From positions 1-50,371 of the forward strand of contig LFFE01000027.1 in assembly GCA_001510385.1 (NCBI GenBank): 50,371 nt of DNA. Direction: 5' to 3'. The notes beneath the pieces were generated by a model, which worked only from the letters and a program-made list of their open reading frames with translations, made no database searches and had not been told where the DNA came from. A program made the translations under genes and the position numbers. Shown piece after piece: positions 1 to 8,751 of this stretch. Source of the DNA: Actinobacteria bacterium casp-actino5. Its GTDB lineage: Bacteria > Actinomycetota > Acidimicrobiia > Acidimicrobiales > Ilumatobacteraceae. Numbering within the stretch: position 1 is the first letter of the stretch; each line of letters starts with the position of its first letter.

Positions 1-155
1 GCTGAAAGCATCTAAGTGGGAAACCCGTTCGAAGATGAGTGTTCCCATGCGGTTAACGCAGTAAGGCCCGTGGCAAGACCACCACGTTGATAGGCCGGAA
101 GTGTACGCACAGCAATGTGTTTAGCTGACCGGTACTAATCGGCCGAGGGCTTGGA
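1..155 (+). rRNA. 23S ribosomal RNA, 3' end (partial)
   Basis: The first ~155 bases match the conserved 3' end of bacterial 23S rRNA, including the segment that pairs near the 3' terminus (ACCGGTACTAATCGGCCGAG at 129-148). The gene enters from the left edge, so only its last part is visible. The exact 3' end is estimated by comparison with the usual terminal motif. It lies about 55 bases upstream of the 5S gene, the normal order of a bacterial rrn operon. Confidence 0.95.
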
Positions 156-211
156 TCTCTTACGCTCGTGCTTGCTCTGGAGTCCTTGGGTGCAAACCCA
201 TTGACAATAAG

Positions 212-329
<118 letters not shown>

Positions 330-338
330 TTCTTAGTC

Positions 339-379
339 AAGAGGCGCTGGGCAAATCGCCCGGCGCCTCTTGCCGTTTT
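339..379 (+). terminator. rrn operon terminator
   Basis: Perfect stem AAGAGGCGC (339-347) with GCGCCTCTT (363-371), extended inward by a GGGC/GCCC helix, and followed by GCCGTTTT (372-379). This is a textbook intrinsic terminator ending the ribosomal RNA transcript. Confidence 0.85.
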
Positions 380-414
380 CATCGCGGTGAGGTGGTGGCG
401 AGAAGATTCTGGCG

Positions 415-420
415 TAGCCT
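415..420 (+). promoter_or_regulatory. -10 element TAGCCT, leaderless promoter of the TPR gene
   Basis: TAGCCT ends 7 nt before the ATG at 428 and no Shine-Dalgarno sequence is present, so the predicted transcription start coincides with the start codon. Confidence 0.6.
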
Positions 421-427
421 CGTGTAA

Positions 428-1975
428 ATGCCGTCACCACAGTCCCGTCCTAATTCTTCTGGACGTTCATCGTCTGGCGGTGCTCGCAAGGGTCCGCCAC
501 GATCAAATGGCGGTGGTCGCTCAAGCAGCGGTCGGCCAGCCCGTGGTGATGGCCGAGGCGATTCTCGTGCGGGGCGCAGCGATCGTCCTTCAGGTGGATC
601 TCGGGGTGGCCAACGAGGTCAAGGCAGTGGTTCTCGCGGGGGTGGCGACTCCCGTAAACGGTGGTCAGATTCGGGAGGGCGCTCAAATTCGAGCAGCGAC
701 GGTGAACGTAGGCCGGGCGAACGTTCTGGGGGCGGTTCATCCGCTGCTCGTCGGCCTTCGGCCCCAGGAGTGCGTCGGAATGGGCCGGGTCGTTCCGGTG
801 TAGCTGGTAGTGGTCCGGGTCGTTCTGGCCCGCCCCGATCAGGTTCTTCACGGGGACCGGCGCGTGGTCCGGGTCGCAGTGGTGAAGGGTCGTTTAGCCG
901 AGGTCAGCGCGGTGATGATGGCCGCAGGTCGTACCGTCGTGATGACGATGGTGGATCGCGAGGTGGTGACCGTCGTGCTGATGATCGTCGGCCGGGTGCC
1001 CGCAACTTCCGTCGAAGTGATTCCGATGGTCGTGGCGGAGGGTATAGAAACCCTCGTGATTCCAGTAACCGCGGAGGTACGAGACCAGACCGCCCAGAGT
1101 GGCAGGAACGTTCACGAGATGGTCGACGCGAGAGCTGGGAAGAGCGCGAGGCTCGGGAACCGCGAAATGAGGCGGAGCGCCGCGCTGCGCAGGTGCGTTC
1201 ACGCGGTGGCGGTACAGCGCGGCTCGGTCAGTACCCAGCAGAGCGCGAAGAGCATATTGATCAGTGGATCGACGAGGGTCCAGTTCGTGAAGAGGTTGAG
1301 CAGGCCGTGCAACGAGCCCGACCGGTTCGGGAAAACAATTTCGAGCTATCGAGTGAAATACGTGACCGGGTCAATGCGTCGGTGCCATCGCCACAGCGGG
1401 CGGCAAAATTGCGCGAACGACTGCTCGGGGCCTTCGTTTCCTTAGAACGGGAGCGCTATACCGAAGCTCGGCGCATCGGCAATCAACTTGCTCGTGAGAT
1501 GAGTGGCGTCGCAGCAGTTCATGAACTGATTGGGCTATCGAACTACCGACTAGGGGAGTGGCGCAAAGCCGCCGCTGCGCTAGAGCGGGCTCAGACCTTG
1601 TATCCAGATCCTGACACGATGCCGATCCTGATGGACTCGCTTCGTGCTCTTGGTCGCCACAAAGATGTCGCTGCGGTGTGGAAAGAGCTTCGTCAAGCAT
1701 CTCCTGCACACGAAACAATGGCCGAAGGTCGGATCATCATGGCAGGGTCATTTGCGGACCAGGGTGAATTCGCCGAGGCGATCAAGGAAATGCAGCCTGC
1801 TCGCTCAAAACCAAAGCGCGTTCGTGAGCATCATCTCCGCCAGTGGTACATGCTTGCCGATCTGCTTGATCGCGCCGGTGACACCGTTGGAGCGGTTCGC
1901 TTCTTTGAACAGATCGCAAAGGCCGATTCTGATTATGTCGATGTTCGCCAGCGTCTGCGGGCGCTTGGCCGCTGA
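428..1975 (+). CDS. Arg/Gly/Ser-rich protein with C-terminal TPR-like domain
   Basis: A 515-residue protein in two parts. Residues 1 to about 250 are disordered and very rich in Arg, Gly and Ser (many GGR, RSG and GRS units), resembling RGG-type RNA-binding tails. Residues from about 300 onward are helical, with paired-helix units (for example around RLGEWRKAAAALERAQTLYP) typical of tetratricopeptide repeats. No catalytic motif is visible. The ATG at 428 is supported by a leaderless-type -10. The gene lies just behind an rRNA operon and ahead of a Nudix hydrolase. A role in RNA or ribosome assembly is only a guess from composition and position. Confidence 0.75.
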   Translation: MPSPQSRPNSSGRSSSGGARKGPPRSNGGGRSSSGRPARGDGRGDSRAGRSDRPSGGSRGGQRGQGSGSRGGGDSRKRWSDSGGRSNSSSDGERRPGERSGGGSSAARRPSAPGVRRNGPGRSGVAGSGPGRSGPPRSGSSRGPARGPGRSGEGSFSRGQRGDDGRRSYRRDDDGGSRGGDRRADDRRPGARNFRRSDSDGRGGGYRNPRDSSNRGGTRPDRPEWQERSRDGRRESWEEREAREPRNEAERRAAQVRSRGGGTARLGQYPAEREEHIDQWIDEGPVREEVEQAVQRARPVRENNFELSSEIRDRVNASVPSPQRAAKLRERLLGAFVSLERERYTEARRIGNQLAREMSGVAAVHELIGLSNYRLGEWRKAAAALERAQTLYPDPDTMPILMDSLRALGRHKDVAAVWKELRQASPAHETMAEGRIIMAGSFADQGEFAEAIKEMQPARSKPKRVREHHLRQWYMLADLLDRAGDTVGAVRFFEQIAKADSDYVDVRQRLRALGR

Positions 1976-1997
1976 GATCCAGATTTCATTCGCTAGG

Positions 1998-2003
1998 TAC
2001 GAT
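1998..2003 (+). promoter_or_regulatory. -10 element TACGAT, leaderless promoter of the Nudix gene
   Basis: TACGAT ends 7 nt before the GTG start at 2011, and there is no ribosome binding site in front of the gene. Confidence 0.55.
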
Positions 2004-2010
2004 CAGGGAC

Positions 2011-2463
2011 GTGGCAGCAACGTTTCGAGCTGGAGTAATCATTATCGTGGAACACCCTGACGGCCGTGTGCTCGCCTGTGAACGTAGCGATCTCGCTGGA
2101 GCATGGCAATTCCCGCAGGGTGGAATCGATGACAAGGAAGCACCGGTGGACGCAGCATGGCGCGAACTTCAAGAAGAGACCGGACTGACCGCTCGCGAGG
2201 TTGATCTCCGTTCAGAGTCGCTGGGTTGGACCTCGTATGAATTTCCTGCCGGGCATAGACGCTTGCGTCGTCACTTAGGACAGGTGCACCGTTGGTTCCG
2301 ATTTTCGGCAAAGAACGCATCGATTGAGCCGGTTCTCGACAATGTTGAATTCGTTAGTTGGTCGTGGATGGCATCATCAGAATTGCTTGAGGTGGTGGCC
2401 GATTTCAGGAAACCGGGCTACGAAGCGATGCTGCTGAGCACCGAGGCCTGGCGAGATGTCTGA
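2011..2463 (+). CDS. Nudix hydrolase (RppH-like)
   Basis: A 150-residue protein with a complete Nudix box at about residues 37-59: G37, E43, R51-E52, E55-E56 and G58 fit the pattern Gx5Ex7REUXEExGU. The family hydrolyses nucleoside diphosphates linked to another group, using Mg2+ bound by the box glutamates. The early segment AWQFPQGGID resembles RppH, which removes pyrophosphate from mRNA 5' ends or cleaves diadenosine polyphosphates; the true substrate cannot be read from sequence. The start is GTG 2011. The 3' end overlaps rarA by 8 nt, so the two are probably translationally coupled. Confidence 0.88.
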   Translation: MAATFRAGVIIIVEHPDGRVLACERSDLAGAWQFPQGGIDDKEAPVDAAWRELQEETGLTAREVDLRSESLGWTSYEFPAGHRRLRRHLGQVHRWFRFSAKNASIEPVLDNVEFVSWSWMASSELLEVVADFRKPGYEAMLLSTEAWRDV

Positions 2464-3712
2464 TCTCTTTTCAGCAGCGGCAGACGAGCATCTGAAGAGT
2501 CGAGCTCCTCTGGCAGCACGACTGAGACCTCGCTCGATAAATGAGGTAGTTGGCCAACAGCACCTCGTTGGACCTGGTGCTCCACTTCGGTTGCTTGTGA
2601 AAGGTGACCGGCTCACATCGGCATTATTTTGGGGGCCTCCAGGAACCGGAAAAACAAGTCTGGCGCTTGCTGTTGCGGGTTCAACAAAACGTGCTTTTGT
2701 ACAACTTTCAGCAGTTACCGCTGGTGTTGCAGACGTGAGAGGAGTTATTCAGCAGGCTCGTCAGCGACTCGGAGAGCACCAGCAGGGAACGATTCTGTTT
2801 CTTGACGAGATACATCGCTTCTCGAAGTCTCAACAAGATGCGCTACTTCCGGCGGTCGAGGACGGCACGATCACTCTCATTGGAGCGACGACAGAGAATC
2901 CATTCTTTGAGGTCAATGCACCGCTTCGCAGTCGATCAACACTGTTTCGGCTTGAGCCGTTGAATCGTGACGACATCGCAGAGTTGGTACATCGGGGCCT
3001 TCGTGCTGAAGGAATGACGTCTGACGAGGAGGCGATCAATCTATTGATTGAACGTGCCGGTGGAGATGGTCGTCAGGTGTTGACTGCTCTAGAGGTGGGT
3101 TGTGCACTTGCATCACAGACTGCACATGTCACCCTCAGCCACGTTGAAGCCGCGCTTGGTACAAGTGCGTTGCGATATGGCCGAGATGATCATTACGACG
3201 TAGTGAGTGCATTTATTAAGTCGATGCGCGGCTCAGATCCAAATGCGGCGGTGTACTGGCTGGCCCGAATGCTGGCGGCGGGTGAAGACGTGAGGTTCGT
3301 TGCCCGTCGAATGGTGATTTTTGCGAGCGAAGACATCGGCATGGCCGACCCTCAGGCGTTGATCGTGGCTGTGTCGGCAGCTTCAGCAGTCGATGTGGTC
3401 GGCATGCCAGAAGCACAACTCAACCTTGCTGAAGCAGCGATTTATTTAGCCAGTGCACCAAAAGGACATTCCGTGGCTCGGGCTATCTGGTCTGCGATGG
3501 CTGATGTGCAAGCCGGAGTAATCGGTGAAGTGCCAGCACATCTACGTGACGCTCATTACTCAGGAGCGGCTGAAATCGGTCACGGTGAGGGATACGTGTC
3601 ACCGCATGATGACCCTTCGCTCCAACTGAAGTATTTACCTGACACGCTTTCGAATCGACGGTGGTACCGTCCAGATGAAGATCACGAAGGAAGTGAAGAT
3701 GCAAACATCTGA
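2456..3712 (+). CDS. rarA: Replication-associated recombination protein A (MgsA/RarA AAA+ ATPase)
   Basis: A 418-residue AAA+ ATPase of the RarA/MgsA/WRNIP1 family, of usual length. Walker A is GPPGTGKT at 60-67, Walker B LFLDEIH at 114-120, sensor 1 GATTENP near 142. The N-terminus (PLAARLRPRSINEVVGQ) is typical of the family, and the C-terminal half carries the tetramerisation/MgsA region. The protein acts at stalled replication forks. ATG 2456 lies inside the end of the Nudix gene (8-nt overlap). Its 3' end overlaps the next small gene by 14 nt if that gene starts at 3699. Confidence 0.95.
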   Translation: MSDLFSAAADEHLKSRAPLAARLRPRSINEVVGQQHLVGPGAPLRLLVKGDRLTSALFWGPPGTGKTSLALAVAGSTKRAFVQLSAVTAGVADVRGVIQQARQRLGEHQQGTILFLDEIHRFSKSQQDALLPAVEDGTITLIGATTENPFFEVNAPLRSRSTLFRLEPLNRDDIAELVHRGLRAEGMTSDEEAINLLIERAGGDGRQVLTALEVGCALASQTAHVTLSHVEAALGTSALRYGRDDHYDVVSAFIKSMRGSDPNAAVYWLARMLAAGEDVRFVARRMVIFASEDIGMADPQALIVAVSAASAVDVVGMPEAQLNLAEAAIYLASAPKGHSVARAIWSAMADVQAGVIGEVPAHLRDAHYSGAAEIGHGEGYVSPHDDPSLQLKYLPDTLSNRRWYRPDEDHEGSEDANI

Positions 3713-4115
3713 CATTGTGCTCATCGCAGCAGTGGTGTTGTGCGCGATCGGATTTGCTGCGCTCTCAATCGTGTTGCTGCGGGTATTCGATGCCCTTCGA
3801 GCACTTCGGCGAGAAGTTCGCGAGATGCGTGAGCAAACGTTGCCGCTTATCGCAGACCTTCGATCATCGACCGATGATGCGAAGTCCGCCATGGATGGTG
3901 CCCGAGCCGACCTTGAGCGCTTCGATCGTGTGCTTGGCTCAGCAGAAGCAATCTCAGAAGCGGTAGAAACATCTGGGCGAGCCGCCCGACGTTTGTTCGC
4001 AGCACCGGTGATTAAAGCTGTCGGTACAGTGACCGGTGTAAAACGCGCCGTGGGGCGATTGAAGTCGCCAGGCTCGAAGGTCGAAGTGGTGTCACACGAA
4101 AAGAGGAGAGCGTGA
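3699..4115 (+). CDS. DUF948-like membrane-anchored protein
   Basis: A 138-residue protein with one N-terminal membrane helix (residues about 5-28, IVLIAAVVLCAIGFAALSIV) followed by a long charged helical region, as in DUF948 proteins commonly found next to rarA in actinobacteria. The ATG at 3699 is chosen because AAGGAAG ends 5 nt before it; an in-frame ATG at 3675 has no such site. The stop overlaps the next ATG (TGATG). Function unknown. Confidence 0.75.
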   Translation: MQTSDIVLIAAVVLCAIGFAALSIVLLRVFDALRALRREVREMREQTLPLIADLRSSTDDAKSAMDGARADLERFDRVLGSAEAISEAVETSGRAARRLFAAPVIKAVGTVTGVKRAVGRLKSPGSKVEVVSHEKRRA

Positions 4116-4465
4116 TGCGTCGTCTCGGATGGTTTATTGCAGGTGCAACCGCTGGCGCTGGAGCGGTGAGAATGGCGCGTCGTCGAGTTCGATCAGCTGC
4201 TCGACAACTTTCACCTCGACACGTACGTGATCGAGTGGAACAGCGTGTTCGGTCGAAGGTTGATGAAGTTGGTGATGCGATCCGTGAGGGTCGAGCTGCA
4301 AAGGCGAACCGCGAGCGACAGTTGCGTGCTGTTATCGACCATCGCGCCGAGTCGATGACCGATCACGTTGGCCCCGGCGACACCGTTCTCGTCGATGGTG
4401 AGCCAGTTGATGCCGGTCGAGTGATTTTGCTGCGTGACCGCGCTGGCTCTTCGAACAGTGTCTGA
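4115..4465 (+). CDS. Small basic protein, DUF6167-like position, function unknown
   Basis: A 116-residue protein beginning with a short glycine/alanine-rich hydrophobic segment (WFIAGATAGAGAV) followed by an Arg-rich helical region and a small C-terminal domain with many Asp, Val and Gly. ATG 4115 is preferred over GTG 4112 because GAGGAG (4103-4108) is then 6 nt away and the start overlaps the upstream stop as TGATG. Its place after the DUF948-like gene matches a conserved actinobacterial pair. I do not recognise a function. Confidence 0.65.
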   Translation: MRRLGWFIAGATAGAGAVRMARRRVRSAARQLSPRHVRDRVEQRVRSKVDEVGDAIREGRAAKANRERQLRAVIDHRAESMTDHVGPGDTVLVDGEPVDAGRVILLRDRAGSSNSV

Positions 4466-5381
4466 TCGAAACGCCGGCGCTCCATTTGTCGCGCGACCAG
4501 TCGCCGATCGGGTTGCAGCGCATGCTCGGGCAAATGAATGTGCTCGCATGCTTGATCTTGGAGAACTTGAACTCATTCGTGAGTCAATGTGCTCAACGTT
4601 TAGATCAGGTGATGTGGTGCTTCGTGTCGGTCATTTCACGAGTTCGCCAAGCGGCGCAGCAGAACTTGCTGACATGCTGCGCGGTCACGAGATTGCGGTA
4701 CCGCAGGTCATTGCCACCTTTGAGTGTGATGATGCAGGTCTTGGGGTCATTGCCTATGAGCACATTTCCGAATCGACCCATGGCATTGCCTGGTTTGACG
4801 TCGGGGAGATGGTGCGCCGACTTCACACCAACGTAACTATCGAATCCGTTCCCCATGGCTATCCGATTGCATCTCCGGTAGAACTTCCCTGGTGGAACTT
4901 TCCAGAGATGATGTCTCGCATTGAGGCAGCAAGCATCATCGATGCAGATGCGCTCTTGATGCTTCGATCGGTTGCAGATGCCGGAGAACGCTGGATCGAC
5001 ATCGTGTCGACAGCGCCATTGGTCATTGCCCACGGTGACGTTCACCCTGGCAATGTCATCATGGGATCCGACGGTCCAGTTCTTATCGATTGGGATTTGC
5101 TTTCGGTTGGGTCATCAATCTGGGATCACGTTCCTCTTCGGGCTTGGTCGACGCCACCATGGCAGGGGAGCGAGCAGGCCTATACCGAATTCGCCGCTGG
5201 GTATGGCGACGTCGAGTGGAACATCGACGACCTTGATGTGCTTGTCAGGCTTCGTAATCTTGCGGCAACCATTCTGAAACTCATGACGACAACTACTGAT
5301 GGTGTGATGAGTAATGAGGCGGAGCGGCGCATTAAGTATTGGTTGTCATCAGAAGCAGTCGTCCCGTGGACATGGGGTTGA
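4458..5381 (+). CDS. Aminoglycoside phosphotransferase-fold kinase, substrate unknown
   Basis: A 307-residue member of the APH/choline kinase-like fold. The catalytic loop HGDVHPGNVI and the metal-binding IDWD are intact, about 17 residues apart, as expected for an active phosphotransferase. The family phosphorylates small-molecule hydroxyls (sugars, choline, aminoglycosides), so an antibiotic-resistance role should not be assumed. Start is uncertain: GTG 4458 gives an 8-nt overlap with the preceding gene, and GTG 4434 would add eight residues. It ends the rarA run. Confidence 0.75.
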   Translation: MSDRNAGAPFVARPVADRVAAHARANECARMLDLGELELIRESMCSTFRSGDVVLRVGHFTSSPSGAAELADMLRGHEIAVPQVIATFECDDAGLGVIAYEHISESTHGIAWFDVGEMVRRLHTNVTIESVPHGYPIASPVELPWWNFPEMMSRIEAASIIDADALLMLRSVADAGERWIDIVSTAPLVIAHGDVHPGNVIMGSDGPVLIDWDLLSVGSSIWDHVPLRAWSTPPWQGSEQAYTEFAAGYGDVEWNIDDLDVLVRLRNLAATILKLMTTTTDGVMSNEAERRIKYWLSSEAVVPWTWG

Positions 5382-5386
5382 GAATC

Positions 5387-5392
5387 TAAGAT
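5387..5392 (+). promoter_or_regulatory. -10 element TAAGAT before the 73-residue gene
   Basis: TAAGAT ends 9 nt before ATG 5402, slightly farther than the 6-8 nt seen elsewhere in this window. It lies just behind the stop of the kinase gene. Confidence 0.4.
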
Positions 5393-5401
5393 TGGGTGAT
5401 C

Positions 5402-5623
5402 ATGGCTGGCGACGGGATTTCAACTGCAGACCAAGCACAAGCGGCGACGATCGCTGAGCGTCTGCGAGACATTGGCGAACAACTCGATGATCTTGCGCTG
5501 TCGGTGTTGCGAGAGGCGGCTGAAGCCGGAGCGGATCGCCCCGTTGCTGATAAGCGACTGACGCAGGCTCGGCGATCGGTTGAAAAAGCAGCTCACGTCC
5601 TTGAAGCTCTTTCTGGCAACTGA
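5402..5623 (+). CDS. Small helical protein, function unknown
   Basis: A 73-residue, alanine-rich, mostly helical protein (AERLRDIGEQLDDLAL and later amphipathic stretches), with no signal peptide or metal motif. ATG 5402 is preferred; GTG 5396 in frame would sit too close to the predicted -10. It faces the transaldolase gene tail to tail with 25 nt between. The gap contains a weak imperfect hairpin (AACCTTC/GAGGGTT, 5623-5649) that might serve both directions. I do not recognise a family. Confidence 0.55.
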   Translation: MAGDGISTADQAQAATIAERLRDIGEQLDDLALSVLREAAEAGADRPVADKRLTQARRSVEKAAHVLEALSGN

Positions 5624-5648
5624 ACCTTCTCAGCGATAACGGAGGGTT

Positions 5649-6731
5649 TCAGCCCGCTTTATTGCGTAGAGCGTCAATTACCTCATCAAAACTTGCTGCA
5701 AATGACGCGAGACCCTCTCGTTCCAGTTGGTCAGACACGTCATCGAGGTCGATACCCGCTTGAGACAGCGCACTGAGTGTTCGCATCGTTGCCTCGTGGT
5801 CGGTGTCGACGGTTCGTCGCATCGCTCCGTGGTCGAGGTAGGCATCAAGGGTGGATTCAGGAACGGTGTTCACCGTGTCCGGGCCGATGAGTTTATCGAC
5901 ATAGAGCACATCTGAATAGGTCGGGTTCTTCGTGCCTGTCGATGCCCACAGCGGTCGTTGAACTCTTGCTCCACGTGCAGCGAGAGCCTCCCAGCGAGGA
6001 CCTGAGAACATCACGAGGAAGTTGTTGTACGCCAGCCGACCCTGAGCAATGGCAGCGGTTCCACAGAGGTCGTGATCTGAGCTCCCGAGTCGTTGATCAA
6101 CTTCGGTGTCGACACGACTGATGAAAAAACTCGCAACACTTGCTACCCGCGACAAATCCGCGGTTGGATCCATTGCCAATTGTTCAAGCCCCGAAATATA
6201 AGCCTCCATCACTTGCTGATGGCGTTCTGGGCTGAAGATCAGCGTCACGTTCACACTTCGACCCTCGGCGATCATCGACTGAATTGCCGGAAGCCCCTCA
6301 ACCGTCGCAGGAATTTTGATCATGACATTGCGACGATCTACTCGATTGTGAAGTTCCTGTGCCGCAGCCAACGTTCCGTCAGTCTCTCGAGAAAGATTTG
6401 GTGCAACCTCGACGGAGACATAACCATCGATCGCATCTGACGAATCGTAGAGGGGAGCGAATGCATCACAGGCGGCTTGAATGTCGTCGACCACCATGTG
6501 CCAATAGGCATCAACGGGTGTTACACCACTTGCAATGAGACCGTTGAACTGCTCGTCGTAATCGTCAGAACCCTGAATCGCCTTCGCGAAAATGGTCGGG
6601 TTTGATGTGAGGCCACGAACGCCTTGCGAAATGCGACCAGCGAGTGAACCATCATTGAGCTGTGCTCGGCTGAGATTGTCGAGCCAGATGCTTTGACGAT
6701 GGTTATTGAACAGCGCAGTGAGGTCAGCCAT
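5649..6731 (-). CDS. tal: Transaldolase
   Basis: A 360-residue transaldolase of the type usual in actinobacteria. The Schiff-base lysine lies in VMIKIPAT near residue 138, the N-terminal GLTSNPTIF and the later PLWASTGTKNP are hallmark segments. The enzyme moves a three-carbon unit between sugar phosphates in the non-oxidative pentose phosphate pathway. Its ATG overlaps the transketolase stop by one base (TAATG on the minus strand), so translation is coupled to tkt. Confidence 0.96.
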   Translation of the reverse strand: MADLTALFNNHRQSIWLDNLSRAQLNDGSLAGRISQGVRGLTSNPTIFAKAIQGSDDYDEQFNGLIASGVTPVDAYWHMVVDDIQAACDAFAPLYDSSDAIDGYVSVEVAPNLSRETDGTLAAAQELHNRVDRRNVMIKIPATVEGLPAIQSMIAEGRSVNVTLIFSPERHQQVMEAYISGLEQLAMDPTADLSRVASVASFFISRVDTEVDQRLGSSDHDLCGTAAIAQGRLAYNNFLVMFSGPRWEALAARGARVQRPLWASTGTKNPTYSDVLYVDKLIGPDTVNTVPESTLDAYLDHGAMRRTVDTDHEATMRTLSALSQAGIDLDDVSDQLEREGLASFAASFDEVIDALRNKAG

Positions 6732-8698
6732 TAGGAGGCCACTCCCAGAACATCATGAACGGCAGCGACAACTGCGTCAACATTTATCCCGAGTCGATCG
6801 AGTGCAATATCGCCGGGTGCACTCGCTCCAAAACGGTCAATACCAACCTGCCGGTCACTCCATTCATGCCAGCCAAACGTCGAGCCTGCCTCAACTGACA
6901 CCGTTGGTACCCCAGGAGGAAGAATCGAATATCTCAACTCCGCGGGTTGCGCGCGGAAACGGTCCCAACTTGGCATCGACACCACTCGTACAGATCGGCC
7001 AGACGACTTCAATGCCTCCGCCGCATCGACGCACAGTGCAACTTCTGACCCGGTGCCAATGATGATGGCGTCTGGATTGTCGTCAACTTCGCCAACAATT
7101 CCGGCTCCGGTGATGGCGGCAGTTCCATCGGTCACAACCCGAACGTCCTGACGGCTCAGCACGAGGGCAGTTGGGCCGTCGTGGGTGACCGCGTCAGCCC
7201 AGGCAACAGCTGTCTCATTGGCATCGGCTGGTCGTACGACGTGCAGGCCTGGCATAGAGCGAAGTCCAGCGAGTTGTTCAACTGGTTGGTGCGTTGGCCC
7301 ATCTTCGCCAACGGCAACAGAGTCATGGGTGAAGACGAAGACCACTCGTGCTCCAGACAGAGCGGCAAGACGAACAGGTGGACGCATATAGTCAACGAAC
7401 ACGAAGAACGTTCCGCCGACCGGCAAGATGCCGCCGTGCAGGGCCATCCCGACCATCGCTGAGCCCATTCCATGCTCACGAATGCCGTAATACACCTGAT
7501 GGCCGTCACCGTTTGACGCTGATTGCCCTGAGAATGATGCAACCTTTGTCCCGGTATTGCCGGTGAGATCTGCCGAGCCCGAGACAAGCCCGGGAAGAAG
7601 ATCGGCGCTTGCATCAAGTGCGGCTTGAATGGCTTTGCGGGTGGCTACCTTTGCGCCAAGATCCCAATTAGGCATTGCGTCTGCCACGGCTGATGGTGGG
7701 TCGCCGAAACTTGCATTCCATTCGCTGCGCAGACGGGCGCTCGATGACAAAGACTCCCAGGCCAAATGGGCTTCGGTTCCACGAGCATTGGTCAATGACC
7801 TGTAGGCATCCACAAGGTCGCTTGGAAGATAGAACGGCTCATCAGGGATTCCCATGACAGCTTTCGTTCTCGTCACATCCTCAGCGGAAAACGCAAGGCC
7901 ATGAGCGGCATGCGAGTCGGTGTGATCTGGTGAAGGGAAACCAATGTGCGTGCGCAACACGAGCAATCGAGGCTTGCCGTTTGGAGTTCGTGCGGTCGCA
8001 AGAGCGTTCTCAATGGCATCGAGATCTTCGCCAATCTCACCGAGCTCTACGACATCCCACCTATATGAACGGAAGCGGCCAGCAACATCATCACTTGTTG
8101 CGAGGCCGGTGCCTCCGTCGATGGTGATCCGGTTGTCATCAAATACGCAGACGAGTCGGTCTAGCCCGAGATGGCCTGCTAGCGAGGCGGCCTCATGGCT
8201 GACCCCTTCCATCAAGCAGCCATCACCGGCGATCACCCAGGTGTGATGATCAATGGCGTCAGCGCCGAATTGCTCGCGCAAGAGACGTTCCGCAATAGCC
8301 ATACCGACAGCATTTGCGAAGCCCTGCCCGAGTGGGCCAGTAGTCACCTCAACCCCAGGGGTGTGACCTGCCTCAGGATGGCCAGGTGTCGCCGAGCCCC
8401 ACTGGCGAAAGGCGCGGAGATCGTCTGCAGAGAGCGAAGTCCCGCTCAAGTGCAACATTGCGTACTGCAGAATCGATGCGTGTCCTGCCGAAAGGATGAA
8501 ACGATCACGGTCGATCCAACTTGGGTCTGCCGGGTCGTATCGCATGACACGGCTGTACAACACGTGCGCAAGGGGGGCGAGTGCCATCGCTGTTCCCTGG
8601 TGGCCGCTGTTCGCCGCAAGCGGACCATCCATAGCTAAACCACGAATCACCGAAACGGCGAGCTGGTCTTGGTCAGGTGTCAAAGAAGAAGTGGGCAC
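6731..8698 (-). CDS. tkt: Transketolase
   Basis: A 655-residue, full-length, thiamine-diphosphate-dependent transketolase. It shows the N-terminal SGHQGTAMALAPLAHVLY, the ThDP motif region GDGCLMEGVSHEA with FDDNRITIDG, and the pyrimidine-domain segment with EDGPTHQPVEQ. It transfers two-carbon units and works with the adjoining transaldolase. The GTG start at 8698 has a -10 element 7 nt upstream and no ribosome binding site. Confidence 0.97.
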   Translation of the reverse strand: MPTSSLTPDQDQLAVSVIRGLAMDGPLAANSGHQGTAMALAPLAHVLYSRVMRYDPADPSWIDRDRFILSAGHASILQYAMLHLSGTSLSADDLRAFRQWGSATPGHPEAGHTPGVEVTTGPLGQGFANAVGMAIAERLLREQFGADAIDHHTWVIAGDGCLMEGVSHEAASLAGHLGLDRLVCVFDDNRITIDGGTGLATSDDVAGRFRSYRWDVVELGEIGEDLDAIENALATARTPNGKPRLLVLRTHIGFPSPDHTDSHAAHGLAFSAEDVTRTKAVMGIPDEPFYLPSDLVDAYRSLTNARGTEAHLAWESLSSSARLRSEWNASFGDPPSAVADAMPNWDLGAKVATRKAIQAALDASADLLPGLVSGSADLTGNTGTKVASFSGQSASNGDGHQVYYGIREHGMGSAMVGMALHGGILPVGGTFFVFVDYMRPPVRLAALSGARVVFVFTHDSVAVGEDGPTHQPVEQLAGLRSMPGLHVVRPADANETAVAWADAVTHDGPTALVLSRQDVRVVTDGTAAITGAGIVGEVDDNPDAIIIGTGSEVALCVDAAEALKSSGRSVRVVSMPSWDRFRAQPAELRYSILPPGVPTVSVEAGSTFGWHEWSDRQVGIDRFGASAPGDIALDRLGINVDAVVAAVHDVLGVAS

Positions 8699-8705
8699 AG
8701 TGGCG

Positions 8706-8711
8706 ACTGTA
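8706..8711 (-). promoter_or_regulatory. -10 element TACAGT, leaderless promoter of tkt-tal
   Basis: On the minus strand TACAGT ends 7 nt before the GTG at 8698, placing the transcript start on the start codon. Confidence 0.6.
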
Positions 8712-8751
8712 CCTGCCGAAGGATGACCGGCCGAAAGCCACCCGTCAGTTT

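Noticed and set aside
4458-5381. Antibiotic resistance gene (aminoglycoside phosphotransferase)
   Set aside because: The fold is shared by many metabolic kinases; nothing in the sequence or context points to aminoglycosides.
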